From Carya illinoinensis (lineage: Eukaryota > Streptophyta > Magnoliopsida > Fagales > Juglandaceae), in contig NC_056752.1 in the NCBI RefSeq assembly GCF_018687715.1, positions 50,190,653 to 50,254,652 of the forward strand: DNA of 64,000 nucleotides. The letters are read 5' to 3'. The stretch's first letter is position 1, and every line of letters begins with the position of its first letter. Under the pieces are notes generated by a model. That model saw nothing but the letters and a program-made list of their open reading frames with translations. It searched no databases and had not been told where the DNA came from. The position numbers were made by a program, and so were the translations under genes. Positions 47,506 through 59,615 of the stretch are shown here, one piece after another.

Positions 47506-48809
47506 ATGGCGTCAATGCTAACTCAGTTACAAACTAAGCTGGCTCAGGCTTCACAGTACATGGCCAAACATGGAGGTGCTCGCTACAAACAGTTATTGGA
47601 GCAGAACAAGCAATATATCCAAGAGCCACCCACCATTGAGAAGTGCCAAACGCTAGCTAATGAATTGTTTTACACTCGTCTTGCCAGGTTCTTCTCTGGG
47701 CATTTTGTGCTCAATTCTAAAATTCTTATGTGCAGTGGTGTACGGCTATTTGGACATGCATATCAGTTTACATTCTATAACTTGGGGTGTTATATAGTAA
47801 ATTAAAGATGCACTATACTATGCTGTTATGGTTTTCAACACGCTATGCAGAGGGCATTTCATTCTTTTATTTATGGTCTTATGCAGCTTAAAGTGCCCGG
47901 TTGGCCTAAGATTTTTTATCTCAGACAAAATTGATGGGTCCTGTGTTTCAAATACTGTTTAGTCCTGAGAGTAAATTTTTGGGGTGGGGCGGTTGGACAT
48001 TTGTTTTTGTTGAAGGCTTAATAGGATGGGGATTAAAGGGCATGCAACTAGCGAAAATGAGAGTCTGTGTCTATTCCTATGAGCAAGAGTCTGTCTACAT
48101 CTCATGACGTTATATCAATATAATATAATGGAGTCTTGAAAATATTTGAGCGCATACGTGGGCATGCTTGGGAAATACTTTTGAAGCTTCGATTGTGGGC
48201 TATGATGGTATGGGAGGAAAGGCAACTTCACATCGGTGTATTAGTTGACACTTGGAGTTAACCAATTACCAGAAAAGCAAATTTATGAGCTAGTCTCTCT
48301 CTATCTAGGATTTTCAAGGGTTGGTATTTAACCGTTAAATCTTATCTTTTCACGAATTCAAGTGGATATCTTGTATTTTATTTTGTTTCTTAACAATACA
48401 ATGTAGTTTTAAGGCAATATGTATGGAGAATTTTGGAGTAAAAGTATAATAAATATGGGAGTGGACATTATGCAAGACAAGTCATATTTCCTATCAGTCT
48501 TTGAGTGTTATTATGCTGCGCATTTATGTAACCCCATCCCCTGTAATGTTCATGCAACATTATCTACTGTTATGCTCGTGTTATATTCATAAATTCTTTA
48601 TCTTCCTGCTTAATATCTACAGTATTCATGGTCGTTATGAGTCCTTCTGGAAGGAAGTAGATTATGTCAAGTACCTATTGAAGAACAGGCAGGAGATGAA
48701 GTTAGAGAATGCTGGCATTGGTGTTCTGTTTGGACTTGAGTGCCTCGCCAGGTTTTATGGCGGTGAGATTGTGGGCAGGGGGTTTACGCTCACTGGTTAT
48801 CATGTTTGA
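47506..48809 (+). CDS. Mitochondrial ATP synthase subunit g
   Basis: Small membrane-associated subunit of the mitochondrial F1Fo-ATP synthase, which helps the enzyme form dimers and shape cristae in other organisms. Two coding exons, 47506-47687 and 48623-48809 (GT-AG, phase 2), give 122 aa, the usual plant length. Recognisable parts are YKQLLEQNKQYIQEPPTIEK, GRYESFWKEVDYVK and LFGLECLARFYGGEIVGRGF, the last a hydrophobic C-terminal segment with the GxxxG-like pattern of subunit g. The ATG at 47506 gives the expected MASML start. It has no cleavable presequence, as usual for this subunit. A leader exon near 46.0 kb is likely. Confidence 0.92.
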
Positions 48810-51548
48810 GAGGATGCTTTAGGGGTAAACATCCTAGTTGCTCAGTTATGGAAGATTCTTACTTGGTGATCTGCATCAATCTGCTTATACATACCATTTT
48901 TTCTTCAGACTTGAAAGATGAGACTGACGAGTCAGCAAAACATAGCTTACACAATAATAAATGAATTTACATTTTTGCCATGAATGTTCTCATTTAAATC
49001 CAAATGAGGCAAACTGTTGATATTTAACTGGATGGATAAAAGATAAAGGAAGTTCTGGATGAGTTTTATGATGGAAGAGTTTTGGAATTCAGCAAACTGG
49101 ATCAGTTTAGCGTCTCTTCAAACCTAGTAGGACATCATCTCTGGAATCCTAGGCAGAACAATCTGAACTTTGTTTTCACACCTGCTTGTTTCATTGTTCC
49201 ATATTTTTCTCCCCCTCTCCAATTTATTAAGTTGCGCAATTTATGGAGGCACTTGGGCGAATACATCACAGTGTTAGCCATGTGAATGCATTGACTTAGT
49301 TGAAATTATTGAAGCGAATAGAATTTGCATTAAGAATATGCTGGACGTGGAAGTAGCATCAGAAAAGATGGAAAGAGGGCAAGAATACGCACCTCTCGCC
49401 TCCAGTTTTCAACATGAAGCCAGTGAAGAATAAAAGGTCTCCATGCTTTACAGCCTGAAATAAGCTGGTGGGAGAATCAAATGGTGTAAAATAGTGGAAA
49501 TGAATGACTTTTGTATACGAACTAGAGCACACCTTCGTGTTCTGTGCCTAAAATAGAGAAATAAGTGAGTTTTTTTTAATTGTATGCAGCTAAAGTCGAA
49601 AGATTTACCGACAAGGTCCTGAAATAAAAATTAAAAAAAATGAAGTGAAAATGGTAGGACAACAATAATTCATTGTCGGCGTGGAGTTTGAAACCAGTAG
49701 GTCTAGTTGATGTAGGATACCGCAGCATGAAATTCCATCCGCCGATTTGAATAATGATCCAAGGACAAGGATCCATGAAGGCAGAAACACACACACCCAA
49801 AGCCACAAATCAATCCAGTGCTGGGGATAGATTAGAGACACGCCATCTAAGCCGCTTTGCAAGAGGGATGGACACAGACAGACAAGACATTTCCCAGGGT
49901 CTACTCTCAACCCCACCACTAAACTACACAAAACTCAGACCTTTGTGTTTAATGGCTCTCTGCTCTGTTGTTTGTTTTGGTGTTGTGATTGGTGGAGGTG
50001 TAAATATGATGATAGTTTTGATGAGGGGTTAACGCTTACGCCTAGTGGGGTGTTGGAATGAGTATGTTAACACCTGCATTTGGGCGTGCTGTCTGTCCAT
50101 GAAATGGAATCATGGCAATCGATGTTTGGATTCTAGGTTTGTCTTTACATTTACATAGATTATTAGTGTTGGTTGGCGATGATGACACCCTTCGGCTTCG
50201 AACTACACATGGAGAGTTGGGTCACAATTTCATTTTTTAACTTTAAAAAAAAAAAATCCAAAAATAACTTAATAGCTACCGACAACTCACTGAAGGCCGA
50301 AATCACCTCCCATCAAAAACTCGTTTTTGGAGGATTCTAAGCAATCGAGACGAATTAAGGATTCAAATCTAGCATCCATGTCAATCCATGTCAATTGGAT
50401 CAAAGGTCACAATCTCTCTTGTTCTTCTTCTTCCAAATAAAAGAAATTTTTTTAAAAAAACACGGATAATCATTCTTTTTGACAATTCAAAGTATTGGAT
50501 TCCTCATCCAAAATAAGCAAAATTTATTTTATACGTATTGAGTGCTAATTTCATTTTATTAATTTTTTAATTAAAATTTAAAATTTAAAATATTTTAATA
50601 ACTGACATGTTAACGTGTATAATTATGTATATAAAATTGTATGTATAAATCTTAATTTTAAAATAAATATAAGGTAATAAATAGATGCATAATTTTTTCT
50701 TTTTGAATAAATAGACTACATTCATTCCTGAAAACAAAATTATATTTGTAACTTGATTCAATTACAAACCACCCACTTATAATTGGAGTTCCTCCAATAC
50801 ACAAATTCATTTGTTATTGATATAATCTTAATTTATATAACTCTCTGCACATAATCATATGAGAGACAACATTCTGTCTAAAACAAATATTTCATCCTCC
50901 ATTTTCTAGAACCTCACCTTCTAGAGAAGAAGATGATTTTTATTTTATGGACTAAATGTCTAAAAGATTATTTTATTTTTTATTTTTATTAAATAAAAAT
51001 AAATAAAAAAGATAAATATGAAAATGACGAATTACAATTTAAAAAATTGTAGATACGCATTTTCAGTCTTGCATAAAAAAATATAAAAATAAATAAATTG
51101 TGGTAGCTCGTGAGAGATACACACCATCCTATAAGTATAGTTGACAGTCAGGTTTAAAGAAATTAAGAGCCCAGATCTAAGTAACGCTACGTGTGGTTAC
51201 AACAGAAGATTTCCTATATAGTGGTGCATGGAATTTACGTGCATTTTAACCCACATGTGTGACTCACATGCCGTTCTTTTTGTCGAAATTTTTTGCTCAT
51301 CTGAATGATCGGTGGCTTGAAAATCTAGTGGTGGGGCACAAGTTGGTTGCTGGGCTTTAAAGATCCAGGGGTGAAAGTGTTAAGGAACTGTGGGCTTTGA
51401 CCCTCCAAATTTTTAAAATTTCATAAATATATATATAAATTAAAATTTTAAAGGTATTTTTACAAAATAGACTATATAAAAATTAGTATTTAACTCTCTC
51501 TAAATTATTATTTTTTAACTTGGGCCCAAACCAATTTTATGATGAAGT

Positions 51549-51720
51549 TTTGTTATATATAAATATAGTTGTGTATTAATTTGTGTATTAATATTAATTT
51601 ATTTATATTTAAAATTTAAATTAATATTATTTTTAATAAAATTTATTTTTTAATCAATCACATCATATTAATATATAAATTAATGTATAATTATATTTAC
51701 AATTATATTTTTTCTTTAAA
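51549..51720 (+). repeat. Palindromic MITE-like repeat, family B, copy 3
   Basis: Core tttttaatcaatcacatcat and aatattatttttaataaaat, with inverted ends tatatttacaattatat and atatagttgtgtatta. Same orientation as 20355-20520. Confidence 0.77.
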
Positions 51721-52954
51721 TGCTGCCCCCTGCACAGATCAGTATGTCGTCATATTTTGGATAAAAAACATAATAACAAATTGAAAAAGAAATTACTGGA
51801 CACTGTCTGGTCTAAACCACGGGAGGCTAGCTTGGTTTTTGCTGAAGTCGAGACCCGACAGAAAAGGAAGAGAGATAACAGCGACAACCCAAATAAATGC
51901 ATGAATTAAACAGTAATATAATATTGCATACATCACCGTACAACACTGTTATTTTTTGGATGTACAATTATTCCAGTAATTGCAGCCAGCCGTCCACGTG
52001 TTCTTTATGCGAATCGAATCCATTGAATAGTAATGTGGACCAGTCCTAGTGGCTGAATTTTCTCACGAGGACGGTGGCTATCTTGAATTTCGAGCCATCA
52101 CAAAGATCCTTTCCAGATTGACGGTCTGGATTCTCTCCCGTCTAGATGATCTTGGCCGTCAATCTCTATCTACAATAATCCGTGGGACCCTTAATGACAG
52201 TGGTAAGTCAAAAATTTCCTAAATGCCGATGGGAAGACACGTAATCGAAGAAGACAGTGAAGTGGGACCCACAATCTGTAGTGACACATGAGTTTCACAA
52301 TCCCATCTATTTATAAGTCTAGCTGTCACTATGGCACTCACTATTGTCCGTGTAGCACTCATGCGGGGTTCTGCCACGTGTTTACGGCAACTTAACGCGA
52401 CGACTTCTATGTACGCTTTGATTGTATTGCTGGACACTTGGGACGGTCTTGATTTGATCCGACAAACCATTAATTCACGGTCCTGATTTGCTGCTGAAAA
52501 CTAAATGATGCTTTCGCTGAGTGCGCTTGCTTTGTCTGCACGCAAGCTTGTTTATCGGCTTCGGCTTACAGTTCCTGACTTGGCTGGGTAAGACTCTCGT
52601 GGCTTAATTGGCAGTAATTACTAATTAGCAGCGTAATCAAAGGGAATCAAGTCTGTTGGCTCAAACTTCGAGCTCAGTCGAGTAGAGGCGCTCACCATTT
52701 TTTTATAACAAATTTTGGAAACTTTATGACGTGTCTTCGTATACAAATAAAAATATAATATGTTTATTTATTATATTTTATACAAAAAATTTTAAAAAAA
52801 TTATAAGAATTAAATGAGATGAATTGAATGAATTTTTGTATCCATATCGAACCCTAAAAACTTTGTCAATTTAAATTTATTTTTATAAATTTGGGACTCT
52901 ACAAACACCTTATCTAATTTGAAATATCATAAATTTTAGGAAAAATATTTAATA

Positions 52955-53135
52955 TTATTTGGTTTGAATAGTGAGATGATAATCTTTGATTTTACATGAA
53001 AATTAAAAATATTATTTTTTAATATTATTATCATTTTAAGATTTGAAATTTTTGAATTGTTTATTTTATTTTATGTAAAAAAGTAAAAAAATTATAATGA
53101 TGAAATGATATGATAATTCTGTATCTCATCCGACT
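52955..53135 (+). repeat. Palindromic MITE, family A, copy 5
   Basis: Contains ggtttgaatagtgagatgat, attattttttaatattatta, tttgaattgtttattttatt and tataatgatgaaatgatatg. It is one of the clearer family A copies. A weaker relative lies at 52725-52850. Confidence 0.78.
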
Positions 53136-53848
53136 TAGCAAACTTGTCCTAAATCCCAGCAAGCCCTAATCTAATCTACTTCCACACAAAAACCACATCA
53201 CTTGTTATCTAATCATAGACCATTTTGTATCATTTGTTGTTTGCACAAAACATTTAACGATACATATTTCTTAATTTATTTTTCAAATAAATTTATTTTT
53301 AATATTAGTCGCCATAAAACATGCTCTCAGCTTTTACAAACAAAATAAACAAAAAAACAAAAGAGAAAGCTGTGCTTTCCAGGTATGAATGAAATTAAAC
53401 AAAGGGAATTTGTAATCCTGCACAGTAGTGCATGAGAATATAATATATACTTTGGGAATGTCTTTAAGTGTCAGCTTATGGAATATTTGCTTAGTTTGCA
53501 TTCCTCTAAGTGAGTCATGCCGTTTTGTCTTTAGCTCCCCCCTGCCCCCATTGAAATGTCACATACTATATTATACCTCAGCTTTAATATTGATGACATT
53601 TTTTTTTTTTTTTTTTTAAAAGGATCTTATTTGTTGATGCTTCATCATATATTTAAGGTTAGAGAAACATCTCACCACACCCATTAGATATGAAATAAAT
53701 GTGACAATGTTTCTTAGAGAAATTCGGAATTCAATATTAAATAGATTTAATATATCTTCTTAAATTATAAGATTATTTAGATAAAAGAATTATAAAAGAT
53801 TTTAGTGGATACTGGCCAGGAGGAGCTTAGCCGGTCCCAGATCCACTT

Positions 53849-53873
53849 GAGAGAGAGAGAGAGAGAGAGAGAG
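53849..53873. repeat. (GA)n microsatellite upstream of the Dof gene
   Basis: Twelve GA units about 820 bp before the Dof start codon. GA runs can bind BPC factors and are often polymorphic. Confidence 0.9.
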
Positions 53874-54691
53874 GTCTTCTCTCCATTTGAAGTCTGCTCG
53901 TCACTATCACGAAGACACAGATAGGTCATCTCCATCAAGATCTTGATACCCAGTATTCCTTTCCCTTCTACATCCTGCTCTATAGAATTGAATTCCTCAT
54001 CCCACGAAACCGAATCCCACTTGTAAATTTTTAGATTCCCTATTAGGTTCTTTCACACAAATACCGGCTCGAAGCTGAACGAACACACACACACGAAAAA
54101 ATAAATAAATCTAGTGCTTCGTTCATGGTTTTCTTCTTTCCTCCATGAACTGAAACTTCACTTCTTTTACAGCTCCATACTTTTTCTTTTTTTCCTGTTG
54201 CCTTCTGGATTGGTGATCATGTGTGGTTTGGTCTCTTCTATGGAAACCCACTTGCGAGTCTGAGAAATATCCAGATTTTTTTTCTTTCATCTTTACTGTA
54301 CTTGCTTTGCTTTTCTGCGTCGGTATTTTGATAAAACCAATTCGAATCCTCTAAATCCTAGTCCAGTTCAAGTCCCAAATTCCACCAGCACAACACTTTC
54401 AATCTCTCTACCAAACAATGATTCGCCAATTCCTCAAAAGCCAGTAACTTTCATCTCAAATTTTGGACTTTTTCTTTCTGGTCGTTTCTAGTTTAAAATA
54501 CTGTACAAGTACTGTAAAAGTACTAAAAATCCATTCCGTAACCACAAACTCCACCAAATTCTCCTCAAAACCAAAAACCCAACGCACCAAATCCTCAAGA
54601 AGCCCGAATCGGCTAGTCATCAAAGCAAGCCTCTCTTTTTTCTCATCTCATTCCTATAAAAGTTGCACATAAAAGGATCAGAAGTTAGAAA

Positions 54692-55354
54692 ATGCAAGAC
54701 CCAGCAACATTCCAACCCATCAAACCCCACTTCCCAGAGCAAGAACTACTCAAATGTCCCCGCTGTGACTCCACAAACACCAAGTTCTGCTATTACAACA
54801 ACTACAACCTTTCGCAGCCACGCCACTTTTGCAAGAACTGCAGGAGGTACTGGACAAAAGGCGGTGCGCTGAGAAACATCCCAGTTGGCGGTGGAACCCG
54901 TAAGAACGCAAAGCGGGGACCAAAACCAAAACGGTCTTCTTCGTCATCATCTTCATCGTCAACGGCATCAAATTCGGTGGTGGAGAATCGGGGTCCGGAG
55001 CATGACCCCAACCGTCTCTATGGCTCTATGGTGGATCAGGACCGTCGAATGCTGGATATTACGGGGAGCTTTGGTTCACTTCTGGCATCAAATGGGCAGT
55101 TTTCCAGTCTACTGGAGGGTCTGAATCCCGATGGGTCGGGTGTGAAAATGTTGCAAATGGGTGAGTTTGCAGAGAATTTGAATTCGGGTCATGTGTTGGA
55201 AACAGGTTCAGTTCGAAACCTGGGAATGGATGTGCAGAGTGATAACAATTCAGAGAGTTATTTAGGTCTGCAAAGTGGTGATTCAAGCTGCTGGACTGAC
55301 AGCAATGGGTGGCCTGATCTTTCTATTTACACACCAGGTTCAAGATCTCAGTAG
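54692..55354 (+). CDS. DOF3.1: Dof zinc-finger transcription factor (DOF1.7/DOF3.1 type)
   Basis: A plant-specific DNA-binding protein that recognises AAAG sites, 220 aa in one exon. The Dof finger C-x2-C-x21-C-x2-C uses Cys 22, 25, 47 and 50 and holds [16 protein letters not shown] and [13 protein letters not shown], followed by the basic stretch [20 protein letters not shown] (nuclear localisation). A Ser run (about 82-92) and an acidic, Ser/Asn-rich C-terminal half follow. The short N terminus starting MQDP and ending PEQELLK matches Arabidopsis ADOF1/ADOF2 (At1g51700, At3g21270), and gene order agrees. Which of these two it corresponds to cannot be said. The (AG)n tract at 55605-55633 lies in its 3' region. 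Confidence 0.93.
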   Translation: MQDPATFQPIKPHFPEQELLKCPRCDSTNTKFCYYNNYNLSQPRHFCKNCRRYWTKGGALRNIPVGGGTRKNAKRGPKPKRSSSSSSSSSTASNSVVENRGPEHDPNRLYGSMVDQDRRMLDITGSFGSLLASNGQFSSLLEGLNPDGSGVKMLQMGEFAENLNSGHVLETGSVRNLGMDVQSDNNSESYLGLQSGDSSCWTDSNGWPDLSIYTPGSRSQ

Positions 55355-55602
55355 AGAAAATAGAGAGAGATTTTATTTTTATCTTGTTTATTTTTCTAAT
55401 TGTGCTGATTATGATAATTTTCTTTACTTAGAAACTAGGGTGGCGAAGAGAGGAGCATGAATAAGTCGGACTTATTGTGGCATTTTCTAGTACTACTGGA
55501 GGTGACATACCACAGGCCGCAACACTAGCATCCTATTGGTAAATGGTTTATCTTCTGTTGTTTCTGTCTGGTTTTTGTCTGTATGAGTTTTATGAATGAT
55601 AA

Positions 55603-55604
<2 letters not shown>

Positions 55605-55633
<29 letters not shown>
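55605..55633. repeat. (AG)n microsatellite, 3' side of the Dof gene
   Basis: About fourteen AG units lie 250 bp after the Dof stop codon, probably within or just after its 3' untranslated region. Confidence 0.9.
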
Positions 55634-55635
<2 letters not shown>

Positions 55636-58600
55636 TATTCAATATTGTTTCTTGGTTGGTCTGGACTGAGAGAGAAATGGCATTGTTGGTATATGAGAAT
55701 CATTATACATGCCCATACTATGCTAATATTATCAGTAACTGTTACTAAATAGCTTGTTCCCATGCTGATGTATCTGTGCATATGTACAGTTTTTTTTACA
55801 TGAATGTATGCCATTCTTGAGGGCTTTGCATGTGTGGAGTTCTGTATGCGTCTCTGCATTCTTGAAGTCGAAGGATTTTGAGACGACATTTTCCTGTTTA
55901 TGAATAAGATAATTGAGGGGTGGGGTAAGTTATGGTTGGGGAAATCCAAAAGTTCATAGTCCCGTACTTTCTACCGTCTATGAAGGGCTAGACAAAAGTT
56001 CAACTTCCCTTTCTCATGGATATAATTTCTTATTGTAAAGTTTTTGCAGCGGTATTCTCTGCAATTTGCAAAGATTGCTGTTATTATATTATTATTATTT
56101 AATTTTTACTATTTTTATGATAATTGCATGAGATGGGTAATAAACTATCAAAACAATTCGATAAAATGTTAAAAACAGTAGTTCCCTTAGTATACTAGTA
56201 TTGGTATTGAACTTGTGTTAATATCGACTTTGGAAGTAAAAAGAGTACTAGGCATGTTAAAAGGAAAATGTTAATATTTTCCTGCTTTTGTCCTCTCATT
56301 TTGATCCTTAATTTTTTTTTTTTTTTACTTATTAGTTAAAGAAGTAACTTATAGTACATTGGTCAATTGGTGTATTTTTTTTTTTAATTTTTAAAAAACA
56401 TTTAAATATGTTAAAAAAATGAAAAAATAGAAAATAAAAGGAGAAATTTGGGCTAGTGGGCTAGCCAAACGTTCAAAACTGGGCAACATTAACACCCCAA
56501 GTTATTATTATCTTAAATCTTGATACTTTCTTTCCCCAAAAGAAAAAATCATTTTATTTTCAATAATCATTTAAAATGTTCCGATAAAATTTAGAACGAA
56601 GAGCATCATTTAAAAAAGACTAATTAGTAATTTTAGTATGATAATTGGGGTCGTGTTCATTCTGAACAATAGGAGCTTCTAATCCAATGCTTTCCCCATT
56701 CTACCGTACGAGTTACAATTTGCAAAAATAATAATAATTTAAAGGCAGGCTTGTCATTTTGTCCGAGACATGCAGGGAAACTATATACCTTTATCTTGAT
56801 GGTCAAAACCCGATGATGCTTTTAACTAATTAATGCCTACGAAATAGTTGAAATCTTAATTCGGCAGAATCCATTATTTTTGTGTTTAGTTGATGGGATA
56901 ATGTGCCAATTCATTGGATCTCGACATCTCTCTCTCTCGCCAAAGTTCTTTGGATCAAATGATTTAAGGCTTGGTTTTCGAACGCTCACCTATATATATA
57001 TATATATATATAAACTCTCTCTCATCTCTCTCTCTGTGATATCATGGGCCACACGCTCCATGATGTGCTTAATTGGACCACCCTAAGGTTTGCCATTTCA
57101 TCAATAAACAGCCACTCGTGGGGCTGCTTATCAAACTTTCACAAAATGGAGAAGGAAAAAAATCCCGTATAGTAAATGTAATGGATTTTTATATGATGAG
57201 GAGAGCCAATGAGAAGTCAGTGACTGAAAACAACAGACAGATGATTGATGAATTTGAAGAAACTAATATATAGAGATCATTTTTATGTGTAAAAAAGGGT
57301 AATTATTTGCGGGTCCTCATTCCTTGATGGAAATGGCAAATTCTTTGTTGAGTTTTGGGGTATGGTACCATATATGGTCCTTGACTTGAGGCTCACAACT
57401 TGGTTTCCAACCAATGAGAATGTCGACTAATGCTTCCTAACCCCATTAATTGTGTGTGGTCTGTGCCAAGCCAGAGGAAGTTTGGCACTTGAGCATGCGC
57501 ATTGACAGTGGTGATCTGCATCCGGTCTCCCCCACTTGGTTGTATTGGTCGGTGACATGAAAATCTTTGATCAATTGGGAAGATCGAGACGTTTTGCATA
57601 TATAAATATATTTATAACAAAGCTTCTTAAATTTTGGTACAGAAATTGGTCTTCTTCCCAAAAGATGTACTCCTTTGTTTTGTTTCTTACTGATTTATAG
57701 TGAGGACTTTTGTCTTTCCTTCCAAGTTAAATTAAACTCTTTTGACTTGTGGATCCCATGCATTCTTGATTCTTGCATTAGTTAATGTGTCCTTGCCTTG
57801 GATAAAAGATAAAGAACACAATGTGAAGTTACTACTAAAATTGGAATGGCTCCAAACAAAATTATACTAAAACTGGAATGTTGGGGATAAACTTAGGGAG
57901 TGGTTCTCTCTATTGCCGAAAAGCGTGTGATTGGCTTTTCTTAACAGTCAAGCTTCAACATTTTTCCACTTTTTCTTGCTTGCTATGAAAATGATCTCTG
58001 TACCAATTTCTTGTCTTGATCTAGTGAATGGATAGCCTTGATTCTTGGAAGCTTCAAAAGATATCGGAACTAAACTCACTTTTTTTTTTCCTGTTTTATG
58101 AGGTGGAGAAACGTGGTCATATCCGAGAGAAGATTACAAAGAAATTGAAATCACAGATAAGGTTGAGATGGCTAATAAAAAAGAAAAAAGGCATCGTGGG
58201 AGGTGATTATTTTTTCTTTTCACGAAAGATTGCACTATTAATGATTGTCCTTATACGCAAAGTACTAAACGTATAAAGAAAGTTCTTGTGAGATTTGTCT
58301 TCTTTCGGTCAAAGTTCATGCGAGTTTCGAGCAAGTAGTAGGGCAAATTGGATGATATTAAAGCTTGACTTGGCATGAACGGGTCAGCCAGATGGCTATT
58401 GCAAAGAGAAGAACATGATATGCATCAAACGGCTTAATTGGATGGTAAGTGGGGTCGAAGAGCCATAAGTAACGGCTGTTTTAAAAAAAAAAAAAAACTT
58501 AAGATCGGAAATGCTACGATATTGCTTAGAACATAAAGAAAGAGGTGCTTGCCTCCACACACACACACAGATGTGTGTATATATACATATCTTTTTATTG

Positions 58601-59415
58601 GGCTTTTCTGTGAACAGTAACTATAGGCGCGCAGTTGATTGGTGCTAGTTTCTTGTTTTTGAGTTGTGAGAGGCCCATTACCAACTAAAACTACATTAAT
58701 TAGACACAATTAGAGATTAATCTCAAGCCCCTACATATTCCATGAATTAAGGTAGCATGTTCCACTAAATTTTGGGTCATAATGGTTGCCTATTGAATTT
58801 TAATTATAGGACCTCGTCAACAAGGTAGACTCTCTCTCTCTCTCTCTCTAAATAATTAGCTAGAAGGGCAACATTATTTTCAAGGTAAAGATAAAGGAAA
58901 CATAGGTTGAGGTGGCTCGCAACTACTATTATGAGCACGTGTACCATATACAATGGACTTTTTTTGTTTGTTTGTTTGGTGGGGTTGAAACACTGCTCTT
59001 AGTGATCTTACTCATTCCTCACCAACGCCACACCCATAATGAAAACCTTCATGCATGCGTTGCGTTAACGGTACGTTCCCGAAACTTTAATCAACGGCAG
59101 TTTCTCAACAACATGATGTCTCTGATTTCAGCGACAGGTCGTGTTTTATTACCCTATATATATGTATTTAGTCCTAATTTCTCAACTCTTCTTGAAGTTT
59201 GAATTGATTCAAACTTGGACGACATGGTGCATGCATCCTTTACACAATAACCCAAGTCAGGTCACAAGGATTCTTTGCAATTTTGAGAAAATAAATAATA
59301 GAACATGAGAAATCTGACGCGGGAATGAAAGATAAAAGCAAATATACTCAGTGTAAGAAATAAAAGTTTCTAAGTGTCAAAGCATAATATGATTAAGATA
59401 AATGTTTTAGTTATA

Positions 59416-59556
59416 AAGAATATCCATAAAAGTAAATTAATAAATTGAAGTGGTTTGATATTGTAAGTTTTTTTTTTTTTCTTATTGTAAAGTACATTTA
59501 ACATATCATATGCAACTATATCAGTTTCTAAATTTATTTTTATGGAATTTTTTCAT
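59416..59556. repeat. Palindromic MITE-like repeat, family C, copy 3
   Basis: tccataaaagtaaattaata and aatttatttttatggaattt are inverse ends around a ttattgtaaagtacatttaa centre. It lies only 60 bp from the UPF0496 stop codon, so it may be in that gene's 3' end. Confidence 0.68.
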
Positions 59557-59615
59557 AACTATAACACTTCTATATAATCAATTATCAGTGTACCGTAAGA
59601 AAGTTTTGGAACTGA

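Larger units (their letters stand above)
48810..54691. other. Intergenic region, no gene seen
   Basis: About 5.9 kb. It starts with the 3' end of the ATP synthase g gene. The less AT-rich patches at 48.9-50.1 kb and 51.8-52.6 kb have no frame I can recognise. Repeats include family B (51549-51720) and family A (52955-53135). From about 53.8 kb the promoter and leader of the Dof gene begin, with a GA microsatellite at 53849-53873 and CT-rich DNA. Confidence 0.5.
55355..59615. other. Intergenic region, no gene seen
   Basis: About 4.3 kb between the convergent Dof and UPF0496 genes. It contains simple repeats ((AG)n 55605-55633, (TA)n 56993-57012, (CA)n about 58556-58569, (TC)n about 58832-58850), a family C repeat (59416-59556) and no recognisable frame. 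Confidence 0.55.

Noticed and set aside
48900..49500. Possible pseudogene after the ATP synthase g gene
   Set aside because: Short frames such as the one at 49082 have no motif I recognise. The stretch may be 3' untranslated region or unrelated spacer.
18910..54691. A glycolipid transfer protein (GLTP) gene expected from the Arabidopsis order
   Set aside because: No frame resembling GLTP was found in the gaps between ABCC8 and the Dof gene. It is absent here or lies elsewhere.
57873..58276. Frame at 58.0-58.3 kb as a small gene
   Set aside because: Lys/Phe-rich translation of AT-rich DNA with no known motif, promoter or splice support.
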